Part shown: piece after piece, positions 7,543 to 16,821 of the stretch | Position numbering within the stretch: position 1 is the first letter of the stretch | Layout: every line of letters starts with the position of its first letter | From: Rhodospirillales bacterium | GTDB taxonomy: Bacteria > Pseudomonadota > Alphaproteobacteria > Rhodospirillales > Defluviicoccaceae | Length of the DNA: 64,000 bases | Reading direction: 5' to 3' | Assembly (NCBI GenBank): GCA_016710335.1 | Contig: JADJXQ010000001.1 | Location: 62,001-126,000 of the forward strand | Made by a program: the position numbers and the translations under genes | The notes under the pieces: model-generated | What the model was told of the DNA's origin: nothing | What the model saw: only the letters and a program-made list of their open reading frames with translations | Database searches by the model: none

Positions 7543-10380
7543 TCAGGTTCCCGTCACCGTTCGAGGTTTCCGCTTCGGCGCCGCCTTCGGCGTTGCCGCG
7601 CGCTTGGTAGGTTTCTTCGTGCTCGCCTGAACCGTGCCGCTCGCCGCTTGCTTGCTGGCCTTTTCAGGGCTGGCCTTTTCCGGGCTGGCCTTTTCCGGGC
7701 TGGCCTTTTCCGGCTTGTCGGCCCTGCTCTGCGGCCTGCCGCCCTTGGCCGCGGCGCCGCCGCGGGCGGCCTTGGCCTGCAACAGCTCGATCCCCTGCTC
7801 CAAAGTCAGGTCCTCGCTCGCGACGGACTTGGGCAGGGTGGCGCGGAGCGTGCCGTGCTGCACGTACGGGCCGAACCGGCCGCGTTTGACGGTGACCGGC
7901 TTTCCGTCCGCGGGGTGGACGCCAAGCTCGATCACCGGCCCCTTGCGCTCGATGGCCTCGGCAATGAGGGTGAGGGCGCGGTTGAGGCCGATGGCGAGAA
8001 CGTCATCGTCCTTCAGGGACACGTAGTTTGACCCCATCGACACGTAAGGCCCGAACCGCCCGACGCCGGCGTTGATCATCTCGCCGGTCTCCGGATGCGA
8101 ACCGATCGGTCGCGGCAGCGCCAGGAGCTTCAGCGCCGTCTCCAGATCGACCGTCTCCGGATCCATGGCTTTCAACAGCGACGCCCGCTTGGGCTTCGGC
8201 TTGGCCTTGGCTTTCGCCTTGCCCTTGCCCTTGCCTTTGCTCGTCGTGGCTGGCGTTGATGACGCCGTCTCCTCCTGGGCGATCGCTGCGGGGGTTGCGG
8301 CCGGTTCTTCGGCGCCCCCGAGCTGGACGTAGTAGCCGTACGGTCCCTTGCGGAGCCACACCTCCTGGCCACCCTCGGGATCGGTCCCCAGCAAGCGGCC
8401 CTGGCCGTTGCCGACCAGCTGACGGTCGGCCTCCTCATCGCCGGACAGCACCAGCGGCCGGGTGAAGCGGCAGTCCGGATAGCGCCCGCATCCGATGAAT
8501 GCGCCGTAGCGACCCAGCTTTAGGTTCAGGCGCCCGTCGTTGCAGGCCGGACATTTGCGCGGATCGGAGCCGTTTTTCGGGGTCGGGAAGAAATGCGGCC
8601 CCAGCACGGCGTCAAGCGCGTCCAGAACGTCCGAGATCTTGAGGTTCTTGGTACCGTCGACGGCGGCGCTGAAGTCGCGCCAGAACTCGGCGAGCACCGT
8701 CTTCCAATCAATGCGCCCGCCGGAGACGTCGTCGAGCTTCTCCTCCATGGCCGCCGTGAAATCATATGCAACGTAGCGCTCGAAGAAGTTGGCAAGAAAC
8801 GCCGTCACCAGCCGGCCACGATCCTCGGGAACGAAGCGGCGCTGATCGAGGCGGACGTAATTGCGATCCTGCAAAACCGAGAGAATGCTGGCGTAGGTCG
8901 ACGGGCGGCCGATCCCCAGCTCCTCCAGCCGCTTGACCAGGCTCGCCTCCGTGAAGCGGGGCGGCGGCTGGGTGAAGTGCTGCTCGGCCTCGGCACTCAA
9001 GCGCTCCAGCGCCTCTCCTTCCTTGAGATCGGGCAGCAAACGGTCGTCGTCGTCGCCCTTTGCAGCCGAGTCCTTCCGATCCGCGTCGTCGACTCCCTCG
9101 CGGTACACCTTGAAGAAGCCGTCGAAGGCGACGACCGAGCCGGTAGCGCGCAGGATCACCTGGCGATCGGGCGAGGCGACATCGACGCCGACCTGATCGA
9201 GCACCGCCGCCTCCATCTGGCAGGCCAGGGTCCGTCTCCAGATCAGCGCATAAAGCTTCTGCTGATCCGCATCGAGAAAGCGCGCGACGTCGGCCGGGCG
9301 GCGGAACACGTCGGTGGGGCGGATCGCTTCGTGTGCTTCCTGGGCGTTCTTGGCCTTGCTCTTGTAGACGCGTGGTTTTTCAGGCAGGTAGCGCTCGCCG
9401 TAGTCGGCCGATATCAGCCGACGGCAGGCGGTGACGGCCTCCGGCGCCATTTGCACGCCGTCGGTCCGCATGTAGGTGATCAGGCCGACGGTCTCGCCGT
9501 CGATGGAGACTCCCTCATACAGGCGCTGCGCCACCTTCATGGCGCGGGACGCGCTGAAGCCGAGCTTGCGCGACGCCTCCTGCTGCAGGGTCGAGGTAAT
9601 GAACGGCGGCGCCGGGTTGCGGCGGGTCTGCTTGCGCTCGATCTTGGCGACGGAGAATTCCCGCTCCTCGATGGCGCGAAGCGCGGCGTCCGCCGCCTCC
9701 TTGTTGCCGAGCGAGAGCTTTTCGAGTTTGCGGCCTTCAAGGTGAGTGAGGTTCGCGGTGAACGTCTCGTCCCGGATCGTCTTGAACAGGCCGCTGACGG
9801 TCCAGTATTCCTCCGAGACGAACTTCTCGATTTCCTCTTCGCGATCGCAGATCAGGCGCAGGGCCACCGACTGGACCCTGCCGGCCGAGCGGCTGCCGGG
9901 CAGCTTCCGCCACAGCACCGGCGACAGCGTGAACCCGACAAGATAGTCGAGCGCACGGCGGGCAAGGTAGGCATGGATCAGGGGCTGATCGAGGTCGCGG
10001 GGATTGGCGAAGGCGTCGAGGATGGCGTCCCGGGTGATGGCGTTGAAGGCGACGCGCTTGACGTCGACCCCGCCCAAAGCCTTCTTTTCGCCCAGCACCT
10101 CGCAGACGTGCCAGGATATCGCCTCGCCCTCGCGGTCGGGGTCGGTGGCAAGGTAGAGATGGCGGGCGCCCCGCACCGCCTTGGCGATCTCGTCGAGGCG
10201 CTTCTTCGCCTGCGGATCGACGGTCCAGTCCATGGCGAAATCGGCGTCCGGCTGCACCGAGCCGTCCTTCGCCAACAGATCCCGCACATGCCCGTAGCTG
10301 GCGAGGACGGTGTAGTCGCCGCCGAGATAGCGGTTGATGGTCTTGGCCTTTGCCGGCGATTCGACGACGACGACGTCCAT
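7543..10380 (-). CDS. topA: DNA topoisomerase I
   Basis: A 945-residue type IA topoisomerase. The Toprim domain is at the start, with acidic motif ATDPDREGEA (D80, D82, E85). The catalytic tyrosine is Y303 in ITYMRTDG. The C-terminal half has one tetracysteine zinc ribbon (CPAC...CGRYPDC) and several TopA C-terminal repeats of the FGPYV type, then a lysine/alanine/proline tail containing PEKAS repeats. It relaxes negative supercoils. ATG 10380 has GGGAGG just upstream and matches the family start MDVVVVESPAKAKTI; a longer open frame upstream is non-coding. It lies between dprA and rnr. Confidence 0.96.
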   Translation of the reverse strand: MDVVVVESPAKAKTINRYLGGDYTVLASYGHVRDLLAKDGSVQPDADFAMDWTVDPQAKKRLDEIAKAVRGARHLYLATDPDREGEAISWHVCEVLGEKKALGGVDVKRVAFNAITRDAILDAFANPRDLDQPLIHAYLARRALDYLVGFTLSPVLWRKLPGSRSAGRVQSVALRLICDREEEIEKFVSEEYWTVSGLFKTIRDETFTANLTHLEGRKLEKLSLGNKEAADAALRAIEEREFSVAKIERKQTRRNPAPPFITSTLQQEASRKLGFSASRAMKVAQRLYEGVSIDGETVGLITYMRTDGVQMAPEAVTACRRLISADYGERYLPEKPRVYKSKAKNAQEAHEAIRPTDVFRRPADVARFLDADQQKLYALIWRRTLACQMEAAVLDQVGVDVASPDRQVILRATGSVVAFDGFFKVYREGVDDADRKDSAAKGDDDDRLLPDLKEGEALERLSAEAEQHFTQPPPRFTEASLVKRLEELGIGRPSTYASILSVLQDRNYVRLDQRRFVPEDRGRLVTAFLANFFERYVAYDFTAAMEEKLDDVSGGRIDWKTVLAEFWRDFSAAVDGTKNLKISDVLDALDAVLGPHFFPTPKNGSDPRKCPACNDGRLNLKLGRYGAFIGCGRYPDCRFTRPLVLSGDEEADRQLVGNGQGRLLGTDPEGGQEVWLRKGPYGYYVQLGGAEEPAATPAAIAQEETASSTPATTSKGKGKGKAKAKAKPKPKRASLLKAMDPETVDLETALKLLALPRPIGSHPETGEMINAGVGRFGPYVSMGSNYVSLKDDDVLAIGLNRALTLIAEAIERKGPVIELGVHPADGKPVTVKRGRFGPYVQHGTLRATLPKSVASEDLTLEQGIELLQAKAARGGAAAKGGRPQSRADKPEKASPEKASPEKASPEKASKQAASGTVQASTKKPTKRAATPKAAPKRKPRTVTGT
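7659..7716. repeat. 15-bp in-frame repeat in the topA tail
   Basis: About four near-identical units of GGCTGGCCTTTTCCG lie head to tail. On the minus strand they encode consecutive KASPE pentapeptides in the lysine-rich C-terminal tail of topoisomerase I. The 15-base length keeps the frame, so copy number can change without breaking the gene. Confidence 0.8.
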
Positions 10381-10494
10381 GGACCTCCCGCTCCGCAATG
10401 GATGTGTGCCCGGACATGGTGGGGGCCTCGGAGAATTGGCAGCAAGGGTGGCTTCGTCAACCATTGCCGGGAACCCAAGCCGTCACAGGTTCTC

Positions 10495-11619
10495 TCAGGC
10501 GATCAGCGCGACCCTGCCGCCGGGTTGCCGTTCCAGACGGCCAGCCAGTTCCCATTCCAGCAGCACCGTCGCCACGATGAAAGAAGACAGCCGGCAGCGG
10601 CGGATGATTTCGTCGACGGCGGCCGGGGCCGGTGACAGCGCATCGGCAATGCTGCGCCGGGCTTCATCGAGTTCGGTGTCGCTGATGCTCTCCGGGCCGG
10701 CAGCAGGCGCGAGCGGCGGCGGCTCGTTTACTGTGACGCCCCTGACCGGTGGAGCAGCAATGCAGAGTGCACCCAGCACGTCTTCGACGGTTTCGGTCAG
10801 AACGGCCCCTTGTCGGATCAGGTCGTTGGGCCCGCGCGCCCGCGCATCGAGTGGCGAGCCGGGCACGGCGAATACGTCGCGCCCCTGCTCCAGCGCCTGC
10901 CGGGCGGTAATCAGGGAGCCCGAACGGAGCGCCGCCTCGACGACGATGACGCCACGCGACATCCCGGAGATCAGGCGATTGCGCCGCGGGAAATGCCGCG
11001 CCTGCGGCTGGACGCCGGGAGGCATCTCGGAGATCACGACGCCGCGCTCGGCGATGGCGCGCTGGAGGTCGGCGTGCTCGGGCGGATAGACGACGTCGAT
11101 GCCGCCCGCGACCACCGCCACCGTTCCGGTTGCCAGAGCGGCGCGATGGGCCGCCGCGTCGATGCCGCGCGCGAGCCCCGACACCACCGCAACGCCGGCT
11201 GCACCAAGGTCGCGGGCGAGGCTTTCGGCCATGCGCACGCCGTTGATCGAAGCATTGCGCGCCCCGACGATGGCCACCGAATCGCCGGCCGCGACGCGGG
11301 GGTCGCCGAACATGGCGAGGAGTGGCGGCGCGTCCTCGATATGGGCGAGCAGCGGCGGGTAGTCCGGCTCCCCGTTGGCCACCAGCCTCGCGCCGACGGT
11401 AGCAAGAGCATCCATCTCGCGCCGTGCCGAAGCGGCCGTACAGATGGTGATGGTTCTCCGTTGCCCGCCACGGCGCGACAACTCGGGTAGCGCCTGCAGC
11501 GCCGCCGACGCGTTTCCGAAGCGCTCCAGGAGCCGGCGGAACGTCACCGGGCCGACGTTCTCGGAGCGGATCAGACGCAGGCGGTAGAGCCGCTCGTTGT
11601 CGGAGAGCACGTTCGTCAT
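10495..11619 (-). CDS. dprA: DNA-processing protein DprA
   Basis: A 374-residue protein with an N-terminal SAM-like segment (LYRLRLIRSENVGPVTFRRL), the central Rossmann-type DprA/Smf domain (SGLARGIDAAAHRAAL, GGIDVVYPPEH, ISEMPPG, HFPRRNRLISG, VVEAALRSGSLITAR), and a C-terminal winged-helix domain. DprA loads RecA on incoming single-stranded DNA during natural transformation, although it is also widespread in bacteria not known to be competent. ATG 11619 is selected because upstream codons do not resemble the family. It reads toward topA, 114 bases away. Confidence 0.93.
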   Translation of the reverse strand: MTNVLSDNERLYRLRLIRSENVGPVTFRRLLERFGNASAALQALPELSRRGGQRRTITICTAASARREMDALATVGARLVANGEPDYPPLLAHIEDAPPLLAMFGDPRVAAGDSVAIVGARNASINGVRMAESLARDLGAAGVAVVSGLARGIDAAAHRAALATGTVAVVAGGIDVVYPPEHADLQRAIAERGVVISEMPPGVQPQARHFPRRNRLISGMSRGVIVVEAALRSGSLITARQALEQGRDVFAVPGSPLDARARGPNDLIRQGAVLTETVEDVLGALCIAAPPVRGVTVNEPPPLAPAAGPESISDTELDEARRSIADALSPAPAAVDEIIRRCRLSSFIVATVLLEWELAGRLERQPGGRVALIA

Positions 11620-11839
11620 AACAATCGTATCGGCAGGAACGTTCACCCTCGAGTCTACGGCATCATCGTCCAACCGGCAAATCAGGCAACGGCAAAATAC
11701 CTTCCGAAGGCTGCGTTTCGTCAGCACGCTTGTGTTCGATCTGCAACCCATTCACACATGGGAGCGACACGCCGGATGCTGCAGGATTTAATATGACCGC
11801 AGCAGTGACCGGCGCGACAGACACAACAGGAGACGACCG

Positions 11840-12523
11840 ATGAGAGTATCGTTGCTCGCGAGCGCGCTGATGGTGACCGCGCTGGCGTTAGCGGCGCCAG
11901 CCAGCGCCGACAGTCCGGCGGAGATCCAGGCGTTCGTCAAGAAGGCCGAGGCGACCGTCGAAACGTTCGCTGCCGACGATCTCGTGGCCGACCAGTTCCG
12001 CGACCTGGCACCGCAGGCGAAGGGCGTCATGATCTTGCCGACCAACGTCAAAGGCGGTTTCATCCTGGGCGGCAGCGGCGGCAATGCAGCGATGCTGGCC
12101 CGTGATCCCGCGACCGGCCAGTGGAGCTATCCCGCCTTCTACATCCTCGGGTCGATCACCTTCGGCCTGCAGATCGGCGGCGAGGTTTCGGAAATCATCA
12201 TGCTGGTGATGACCCAGAAGGGCGTCGACGCCGTGCTTGGGGGCAGCTTCAAGCTGGGCGCCGACGTCAGCGTCGCGGCCGGGCCGGTCGGGGCCGGCGG
12301 CAAGGCACAGACCGCCGATATCCTCGCCTGGGCGAGGTCGAAGGGCGCCTATGCCGGCTTGAATGTGGAAGGTGCAGTGATCGAGCCGAAGGACAACTGG
12401 AACGCAATCTACTATGACAAGACGGGCGTACGGCCTCTCGACATCCTGGTCAACGGCTCGGCGACGAACGCGCAAGCCGACTCGCTGCGTGCTGCGGTGC
12501 GCAGCTTCGCCGCGGCAAAGTGA
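11840..12523 (+). CDS. Secreted SYLF/Ysc84-domain lipid-binding protein
   Basis: A 227-residue protein with a Sec signal peptide (MRVSLLASALMVTALALA, cleavage likely after ASA near residue 23). The mature part matches the SYLF (Ysc84) domain: AKGVMILPTNVKGGFILGGSGG near residues 60-80, then glycine-rich strands through the ADVSVAAGPVG segment. Eukaryotic SYLF domains bind phosphoinositides; bacterial ones are periplasmic and of unclear role. It is divergent from dprA. AGGAGA lies eight bases before the ATG. A role in envelope lipid or stress physiology is only an inference. Confidence 0.83.
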   Translation: MRVSLLASALMVTALALAAPASADSPAEIQAFVKKAEATVETFAADDLVADQFRDLAPQAKGVMILPTNVKGGFILGGSGGNAAMLARDPATGQWSYPAFYILGSITFGLQIGGEVSEIIMLVMTQKGVDAVLGGSFKLGADVSVAAGPVGAGGKAQTADILAWARSKGAYAGLNVEGAVIEPKDNWNAIYYDKTGVRPLDILVNGSATNAQADSLRAAVRSFAAAK

Positions 12524-12643
12524 TAGTTTGCCGGAGCCGGAACCGTCACCGGCTGTCGCAGAGAGGCGTCCTCGGCGGTTGTCATCGATGTGGCATTGGC
12601 AACACACCCCCGCCGGATAAAGACCACGTCCGGCGCGCTGCCA

Positions 12644-12672
12644 TTGACGCAACCATACCGCGCAGCTACGTT
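12644..12672 (+). promoter_or_regulatory. Sigma-70-type promoter of the small gene at 12725
   Basis: TTGACG at 12644-12649, a 17-base spacer, and TACGTT at 12667-12672, about 50 bases before the start codon. Confidence 0.45.
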
Positions 12673-12724
12673 TTCAGTCCACACGGCGATCAATTTAAAA
12701 TGCCGGCAGAGCAGAGAGGCTGAC

Positions 12725-12913
12725 ATGTCAGATCAAGCGAGCTTCGCGAGGGAGACCGCGTGCGATCCAGACGACCGACAAGAGACACCCTTCGAAAGTG
12801 CCGCAGAAGGGGTGAGCGAACAGGCCGGTGCGTCCCACGGCAGTGGGTTCGGCGCCGATGACCACCCATACGATCCGGGGAAATACTGGGACATCTACGG
12901 CGGCACCGACTGA
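12725..12913 (+). CDS. Small acidic hypothetical protein
   Basis: A 62-residue acidic, low-complexity protein beginning MSDQASFARET and ending GKYWDIYGGTD. No signal peptide, membrane segment or recognised domain is present. Support for translation: an AGAGAGG ribosome site five bases upstream, a good sigma-70-type promoter at 12644, and a clear ATG. The tyrosine/tryptophan/glycine-rich end looks the most conserved part. Function is unknown. It is convergent with plsY, 30 bases from its stop. Confidence 0.55.
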   Translation: MSDQASFARETACDPDDRQETPFESAAEGVSEQAGASHGSGFGADDHPYDPGKYWDIYGGTD

Positions 12914-12943
12914 GCCGCCGGCCCGCCGGCGGCGGACGATTCT

Positions 12944-13558
12944 TCAGGTCTTGCCGCCGATGCGTGATTCCTCGCCGCGAACGAGGCGACGGATGTTGGC
13001 ATGATGGCGGGCGACGGCGAGGGCGGCGAGCAGCACCGCGATTACTGTGCGCTTCTCGTCGGCAAGCCAAAACATGGCGAGCGGCGCGGTGGTGAGGGCG
13101 GCGAGAGCCGCAAGTGACGAATAGCGGAACGCCGCCGCGACCCCCAGCCAGACGCCGCACGCGATGAGGCCGACCGGCCACGCCAGCGCCAACAGCACAC
13201 CGAGTGAGGTCGCAACCCCCTTGCCGCCGCGAAAGCGGAGCCAGACCGGGAAGTTGTGGCCGAGCACCGCGAACAGGCCGGCGAGCAGCGCAGCATCTTC
13301 GCCCCACAGACCCATCAGCAGCACGCCGGCGGCGCCCTTGCCGCCGTCCAGCAGCAGCGTCGCCGCCGCGAGGCCCTTGCTGCCGGTGCGGAGCACGTTG
13401 GTGGTGCCGATATTGCCGGAACCGATGCGGCGAATGTCGCCTTTGCCGGCGAGGCGGGTCAGCAGCAGCCCGAAAGGAATCGAGCCGAGCAGATAGCCGA
13501 CCAGCCCCGCCACTTGATGGAGCATGGTGAGACCCAACCCACCGACGCCTTCAGGCAT
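12944..13558 (-). CDS. plsY: Acyl-phosphate glycerol-3-phosphate acyltransferase PlsY
   Basis: A 204-residue multi-pass inner-membrane protein. All three cytoplasmic PlsY motifs are visible: GSGNIGTTNVLR, the phosphate-loop-like RFRGGKGVATS, and HHANIRRLVRGEESRIGGK at the end. It acylates glycerol-3-phosphate with acyl-phosphate, the first step of phospholipid synthesis. It follows the pyrC-like gene by 10 bases on the same strand, so it is likely in the pyrB-pyrC-plsY transcription unit. The start could be ATG 13558 or the internal ATG encoding MLHQVAG (13525), since the first residues are poorly conserved. Confidence 0.93.
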   Translation of the reverse strand: MPEGVGGLGLTMLHQVAGLVGYLLGSIPFGLLLTRLAGKGDIRRIGSGNIGTTNVLRTGSKGLAAATLLLDGGKGAAGVLLMGLWGEDAALLAGLFAVLGHNFPVWLRFRGGKGVATSLGVLLALAWPVGLIACGVWLGVAAAFRYSSLAALAALTTAPLAMFWLADEKRTVIAVLLAALAVARHHANIRRLVRGEESRIGGKT

Positions 13559-13568
13559 CGATCATACC

Positions 13569-14885
13569 TCAGCGGTCATAGGCGTAGACCCGGCGGCCGT
13601 CGACCACGGTGAGCAGCACCCGCCCCTGCACCGGCCGGTAGTCGAACGGCGTGTTCTTGGACTTGCTGTGCAGTTCGTACTCGCGCACTCGCCACGGCCG
13701 CTCCAGATCGAACAGGATCAAGTCGGCGGGCAGCCCGCGGGCGAGACGCCCCGCCGGCAGGCCGAGCAGGTCGGCAGGCTTGCAGGTCAACAACCGCAGC
13801 ACGTCCAGCAGCGGAAGGCGGCCGTTGTGGTAAAGCTCGAGGGACACCGCCAGCAACGTCTCCAGGCCAATGCCGCCGAACGCCGCCTGGCCGAACGGCA
13901 GGCGCTTCGCGTCCTCGCTCTGCGGCGCATGGTCGGAAGCGATGGCGTCGATGGTGCCGTCGGCAAGACCGTCGATCACCGCCAGGCGGTCTTCTTCGGC
14001 GCGGAGCGGCGGCGACAGTTTGGCGAAGGTGCGGTAGTCGCCGACCGCGTTCTCGTTGAGGGCGAAATACGGCGGCGCGGTATCGCAGGTGGCGCGGATC
14101 CCCCGCGCCTTTGCCGCCCGCACCGCCTCCACCGCCGCTCTGGTCGACAAGTGCGCGAAATGGATGCGGCCGTCGGTGAGTTCGGCCAACCGCAGATCGC
14201 GCTCCACCATGATCACCTCGGCTTGGCGCGGGATACCGGACAGGCCGAGGCGGGTCGCCACTTCGCCGGCGTTCATGTCGCCGTCCTCCGCGAGGCTCGG
14301 TTCTTCCGGATGCTGGGCGATGATCAGATCGAAGCTGCGGGCGTAGTTCAGCGCCTGGCGCATCACTTGCGCGTTGCCGATGGCATGGACGCCGTCGGTG
14401 AAAGCAACCGCGCCCACCTCGGACAAAAGGCCCATTTCTGCGAGGGTTTCGCCGGCCAAGCCCTTGGTCACTGCGCCGTAGGTGTAGACCTTGGTGAGGC
14501 CGAGGAGCCGCGCCCGCCGCGCCACGAACTCCACAACCGACATGTCGTCGATGACCGGATTGGTGTTCGGCAGGCACACCATGGAGGTAACGCCTCCTGC
14601 CGTCGCCGCCTCTCCCGTCGACGCCAGCGTCGCCTTGTGCTCCTCGCCGGGCTCGCGAAGCTGCACACGGATGTCCACCAGGCCGGGACAGAGGCAATGC
14701 CCTTCCGCATCGATGACCATCGCGTCGGGAGGCACGCTGGCGGCGGTGAGATGGTCACCAACGTCGGCAATGCTCTCGCCTGCGATCAGCAGCCCGCCCA
14801 CGGCGTCGAGTCCGGAAGCCGGATCCAGCAGCCGGGCGTTGACGAACGCCAGGCGCCGTGGCGCCTTGTCGATATGAAACGTCAT
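13569..14885 (-). CDS. pyrC: Dihydroorotase-like protein lacking the HxH zinc motif (PyrC/PyrX type)
   Basis: A 438-residue class I dihydroorotase homologue with most of the amidohydrolase barrel motifs: the histidine in IIAQHPEEP, FAHLST, and SDHAPQSEDAK. The first-strand metal site, normally DxHxH followed by LREPG, reads VDIRVQLREPG, so both zinc-binding histidines are replaced by Arg and Gln. This matches non-catalytic dihydroorotase homologues known from Pseudomonas (PyrC'), which instead assemble with aspartate transcarbamoylase. It lies five bases downstream of pyrB on the same strand, consistent with a structural subunit role. A separate active dihydroorotase would then be needed elsewhere. 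Confidence 0.88.
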   Translation of the reverse strand: MTFHIDKAPRRLAFVNARLLDPASGLDAVGGLLIAGESIADVGDHLTAASVPPDAMVIDAEGHCLCPGLVDIRVQLREPGEEHKATLASTGEAATAGGVTSMVCLPNTNPVIDDMSVVEFVARRARLLGLTKVYTYGAVTKGLAGETLAEMGLLSEVGAVAFTDGVHAIGNAQVMRQALNYARSFDLIIAQHPEEPSLAEDGDMNAGEVATRLGLSGIPRQAEVIMVERDLRLAELTDGRIHFAHLSTRAAVEAVRAAKARGIRATCDTAPPYFALNENAVGDYRTFAKLSPPLRAEEDRLAVIDGLADGTIDAIASDHAPQSEDAKRLPFGQAAFGGIGLETLLAVSLELYHNGRLPLLDVLRLLTCKPADLLGLPAGRLARGLPADLILFDLERPWRVREYELHSKSKNTPFDYRPVQGRVLLTVVDGRRVYAYDR

Positions 14886-14890
14886 CGCTT

Positions 14891-15859
14891 CTAAATGTTC
14901 CGCCCGGCGGCTTGAGCGCCGCTTCCCGCCATCAACTCGAGGCAGGCCATGCGCACTGCGACCCCCATCTCGACCTGCTCGTAAATGACGCTGCGGCTGA
15001 AGTCGTCGGCGACCACGGAATCGATCTCCACGCCGCGGTTCATCGGCCCCGGGTGCATGATCAGCGCCTCCGGGTTGGCGCGTGACAGCTTCTCGTAATC
15101 AAGGCCGTAGAAGTGGAAGTACTCGCGCTTCGACGGAAAGAAGTTGGCGTTCATGCGCTCGGTCTGCAGGCGCAGCATCATAATGATATCGCAGCCGGCC
15201 AGCCCCTCGTGCATGTCGTGGTAGACACCGACCCCGAGCCGCTCCACCTCCGCCGGGATCAAGGTGCGCGGCGCGACGAGGCGCACCCGGGCGCCCATGA
15301 TCGACAGGAGATGGATGTTGGAGCGCGCCACGCGCGAGTGCTGGATGTCGCCGCAGATGGCGACATCCAGGTTCTCCAACCGGCCGACGCGGCGGCGGAT
15401 GGTCAGCGCGTCCAACAGCGCTTGGGTCGGATGCTCGTGACTGCCGTCGCCGCCGTTGATCACCGCGCAGGTGACTTTTTCCGACAACAGCTTGACCGCT
15501 CCGGATTCGGGATGGCGGACCACCAGCGCATCCGGGTGCATGGCGTTCAGGGTCATGGCGGTGTCAAGCACGGTCTCGCCCTTGCGGACGGAACTGGCCG
15601 AGACCGACATGGTGATGACATCGGCGCCGAGGCGCTTGCCCGCTAGTTCGAAGGATGTGCGGGTGCGGGTCGAGGCTTCGAAGAACAGGCATATGATGGT
15701 CCGCCCGCGCAGCTCGGCCGGCTTCTCGCCGACCTGCCGGTTGCGCTCGACGAAGCGCTCGGAGCGGTCGAGCAGCAGCGTGATCTCCGGCGGGGTGAGG
15801 CCTTCGATTCCGAGCAGGTGGCGGTGGGGAAAGGGGGAAAGGCTGTCGCCGTCGGTCAT
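14891..15859 (-). CDS. pyrB: Aspartate carbamoyltransferase catalytic subunit
   Basis: A 322-residue protein with the carbamoyl-phosphate site FFEASTRTRTSFE, the segment DGSHEHPTQALLDALTI, and the terminal MHPGPMNRGVEID. It catalyses the committed step of pyrimidine synthesis, carbamoyl phosphate plus aspartate to carbamoyl aspartate. No pyrI regulatory subunit gene is adjacent; instead the degenerate pyrC-like gene follows, as expected for class A transcarbamoylases built with a dihydroorotase-like partner. The start ATG at 15859 is preceded by an open region only 44 bases from the neighbouring transporter gene's stop. Confidence 0.96.
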   Translation of the reverse strand: MTDGDSLSPFPHRHLLGIEGLTPPEITLLLDRSERFVERNRQVGEKPAELRGRTIICLFFEASTRTRTSFELAGKRLGADVITMSVSASSVRKGETVLDTAMTLNAMHPDALVVRHPESGAVKLLSEKVTCAVINGGDGSHEHPTQALLDALTIRRRVGRLENLDVAICGDIQHSRVARSNIHLLSIMGARVRLVAPRTLIPAEVERLGVGVYHDMHEGLAGCDIIMMLRLQTERMNANFFPSKREYFHFYGLDYEKLSRANPEALIMHPGPMNRGVEIDSVVADDFSRSVIYEQVEMGVAVRMACLELMAGSGAQAAGRNI

Positions 15860-15903
15860 GAGCCGGGACTATAGGCGCGCGCCCGTGGCCCGCGCAAGGA
15901 GAC

Positions 15904-16821
15904 TTAAACGAGCATCAGCACGGCCGGCATCGTCACCATGGCCGCGATCGTGGAGGCGGTGATGGTGCCGGCCATGATGTTGGCGTCGCCGCCCATCTGT
16001 CGCGCCATCACGTACGCCGAGACGGAGATCGGCACCGAGGCGTAGAGCACCGCAACGGCGGTGGCGATGCGGTCGCTTCCCAATGCCGTGCACGCCCCGA
16101 TGGTCAACAGCGGCAGCACCACCAGCTTCAAGATACACGCGACGCCGACCACCCGCCCCGCCGCGCGGGCGGCGCCGAAGTCGAGTCCGGCGCCGACCGC
16201 CAGCAGCGCGATCGGCAACGACGCCCGGCCGAGAATCTCCAGCGTCGGCCCGATGATCGGCGGCAGACCGACCCCCAACCCGTTCAGCGCCAGGCCGGCG
16301 AAACAGGCGAGGATCAGCGGGTTCTGAAGCACCGGCGCGATCATCTGGCGCCAGCGCAGCGGCTTGCCGGCCGGCGAGGCGTAGCGAATCAGGACGACGA
16401 CGGCGATGGCGTTGACGAACGGGACGATGACCGCCAGGCACAGGCTGACGAGGGTCAGCCCCGTCTCGCCGTAGAGCGCCACTGCCGCCGCCAACGCGAC
16501 GTAGACGTTGGGGCGGACGGCGCTTTGAACCAACGACGTGAAAGCCGGCCCGTCGATCCCGAGCGGCCGCCACAGGAGGTATGCCGCCGCGACGACGATG
16601 GTGATCGCGATGATGGAACCGCTCAGCATCGGGATCACCTGGAGCCCCGCCAGATCCGCCTTGGCGATGTTGGTGATCAGCAGCGCCGGAAAGAACAGAT
16701 AGAACGTGATCCGCTCCGCCGACATCCAGAAGCCGTCCGGCACGAACTGCCAGCGACGAAACCACCAGCCCAACAGAATGACGATGAAGATCGGCGCCAG
16801 CGACGCCAGCACCGCGATCAC
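15904..16821 (-). CDS. AEC-family (auxin efflux carrier-like) transporter
   Basis: A 305-residue integral membrane protein of the AEC superfamily. It begins MIAVLASLAPIFIVILLGWW, shows about ten hydrophobic segments in two five-helix halves, and carries conserved family positions such as FYLFFPALLI and ILACFAGLALNGLGVGLP. Bacterial members export or import organic acids; the substrate here is unknown. Its start overlaps the end of ruvX by four bases, so the two are translationally coupled in the order ruvX-transporter. Confidence 0.85.
   Translation of the reverse strand: MIAVLASLAPIFIVILLGWWFRRWQFVPDGFWMSAERITFYLFFPALLITNIAKADLAGLQVIPMLSGSIIAITIVVAAAYLLWRPLGIDGPAFTSLVQSAVRPNVYVALAAAVALYGETGLTLVSLCLAVIVPFVNAIAVVVLIRYASPAGKPLRWRQMIAPVLQNPLILACFAGLALNGLGVGLPPIIGPTLEILGRASLPIALLAVGAGLDFGAARAAGRVVGVACILKLVVLPLLTIGACTALGSDRIATAVAVLYASVPISVSAYVMARQMGGDANIMAGTITASTIAAMVTMPAVLMLV

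Noticed and set aside
3497..10635. Very long plus-strand open frames (up to about 800 codons) opposite ygiC, rnr and topA
   Set aside because: They lie antisense to clearly recognisable genes, have no domain motifs and show shadow composition rich in Arg, Ala and Gly; typical of GC-rich DNA.
13524..14894. 456-codon plus-strand frame opposite the pyrC-like gene
   Set aside because: Its sequence is a composition shadow (Arg/Val/Gly-rich, no motif) of the dihydroorotase homologue.
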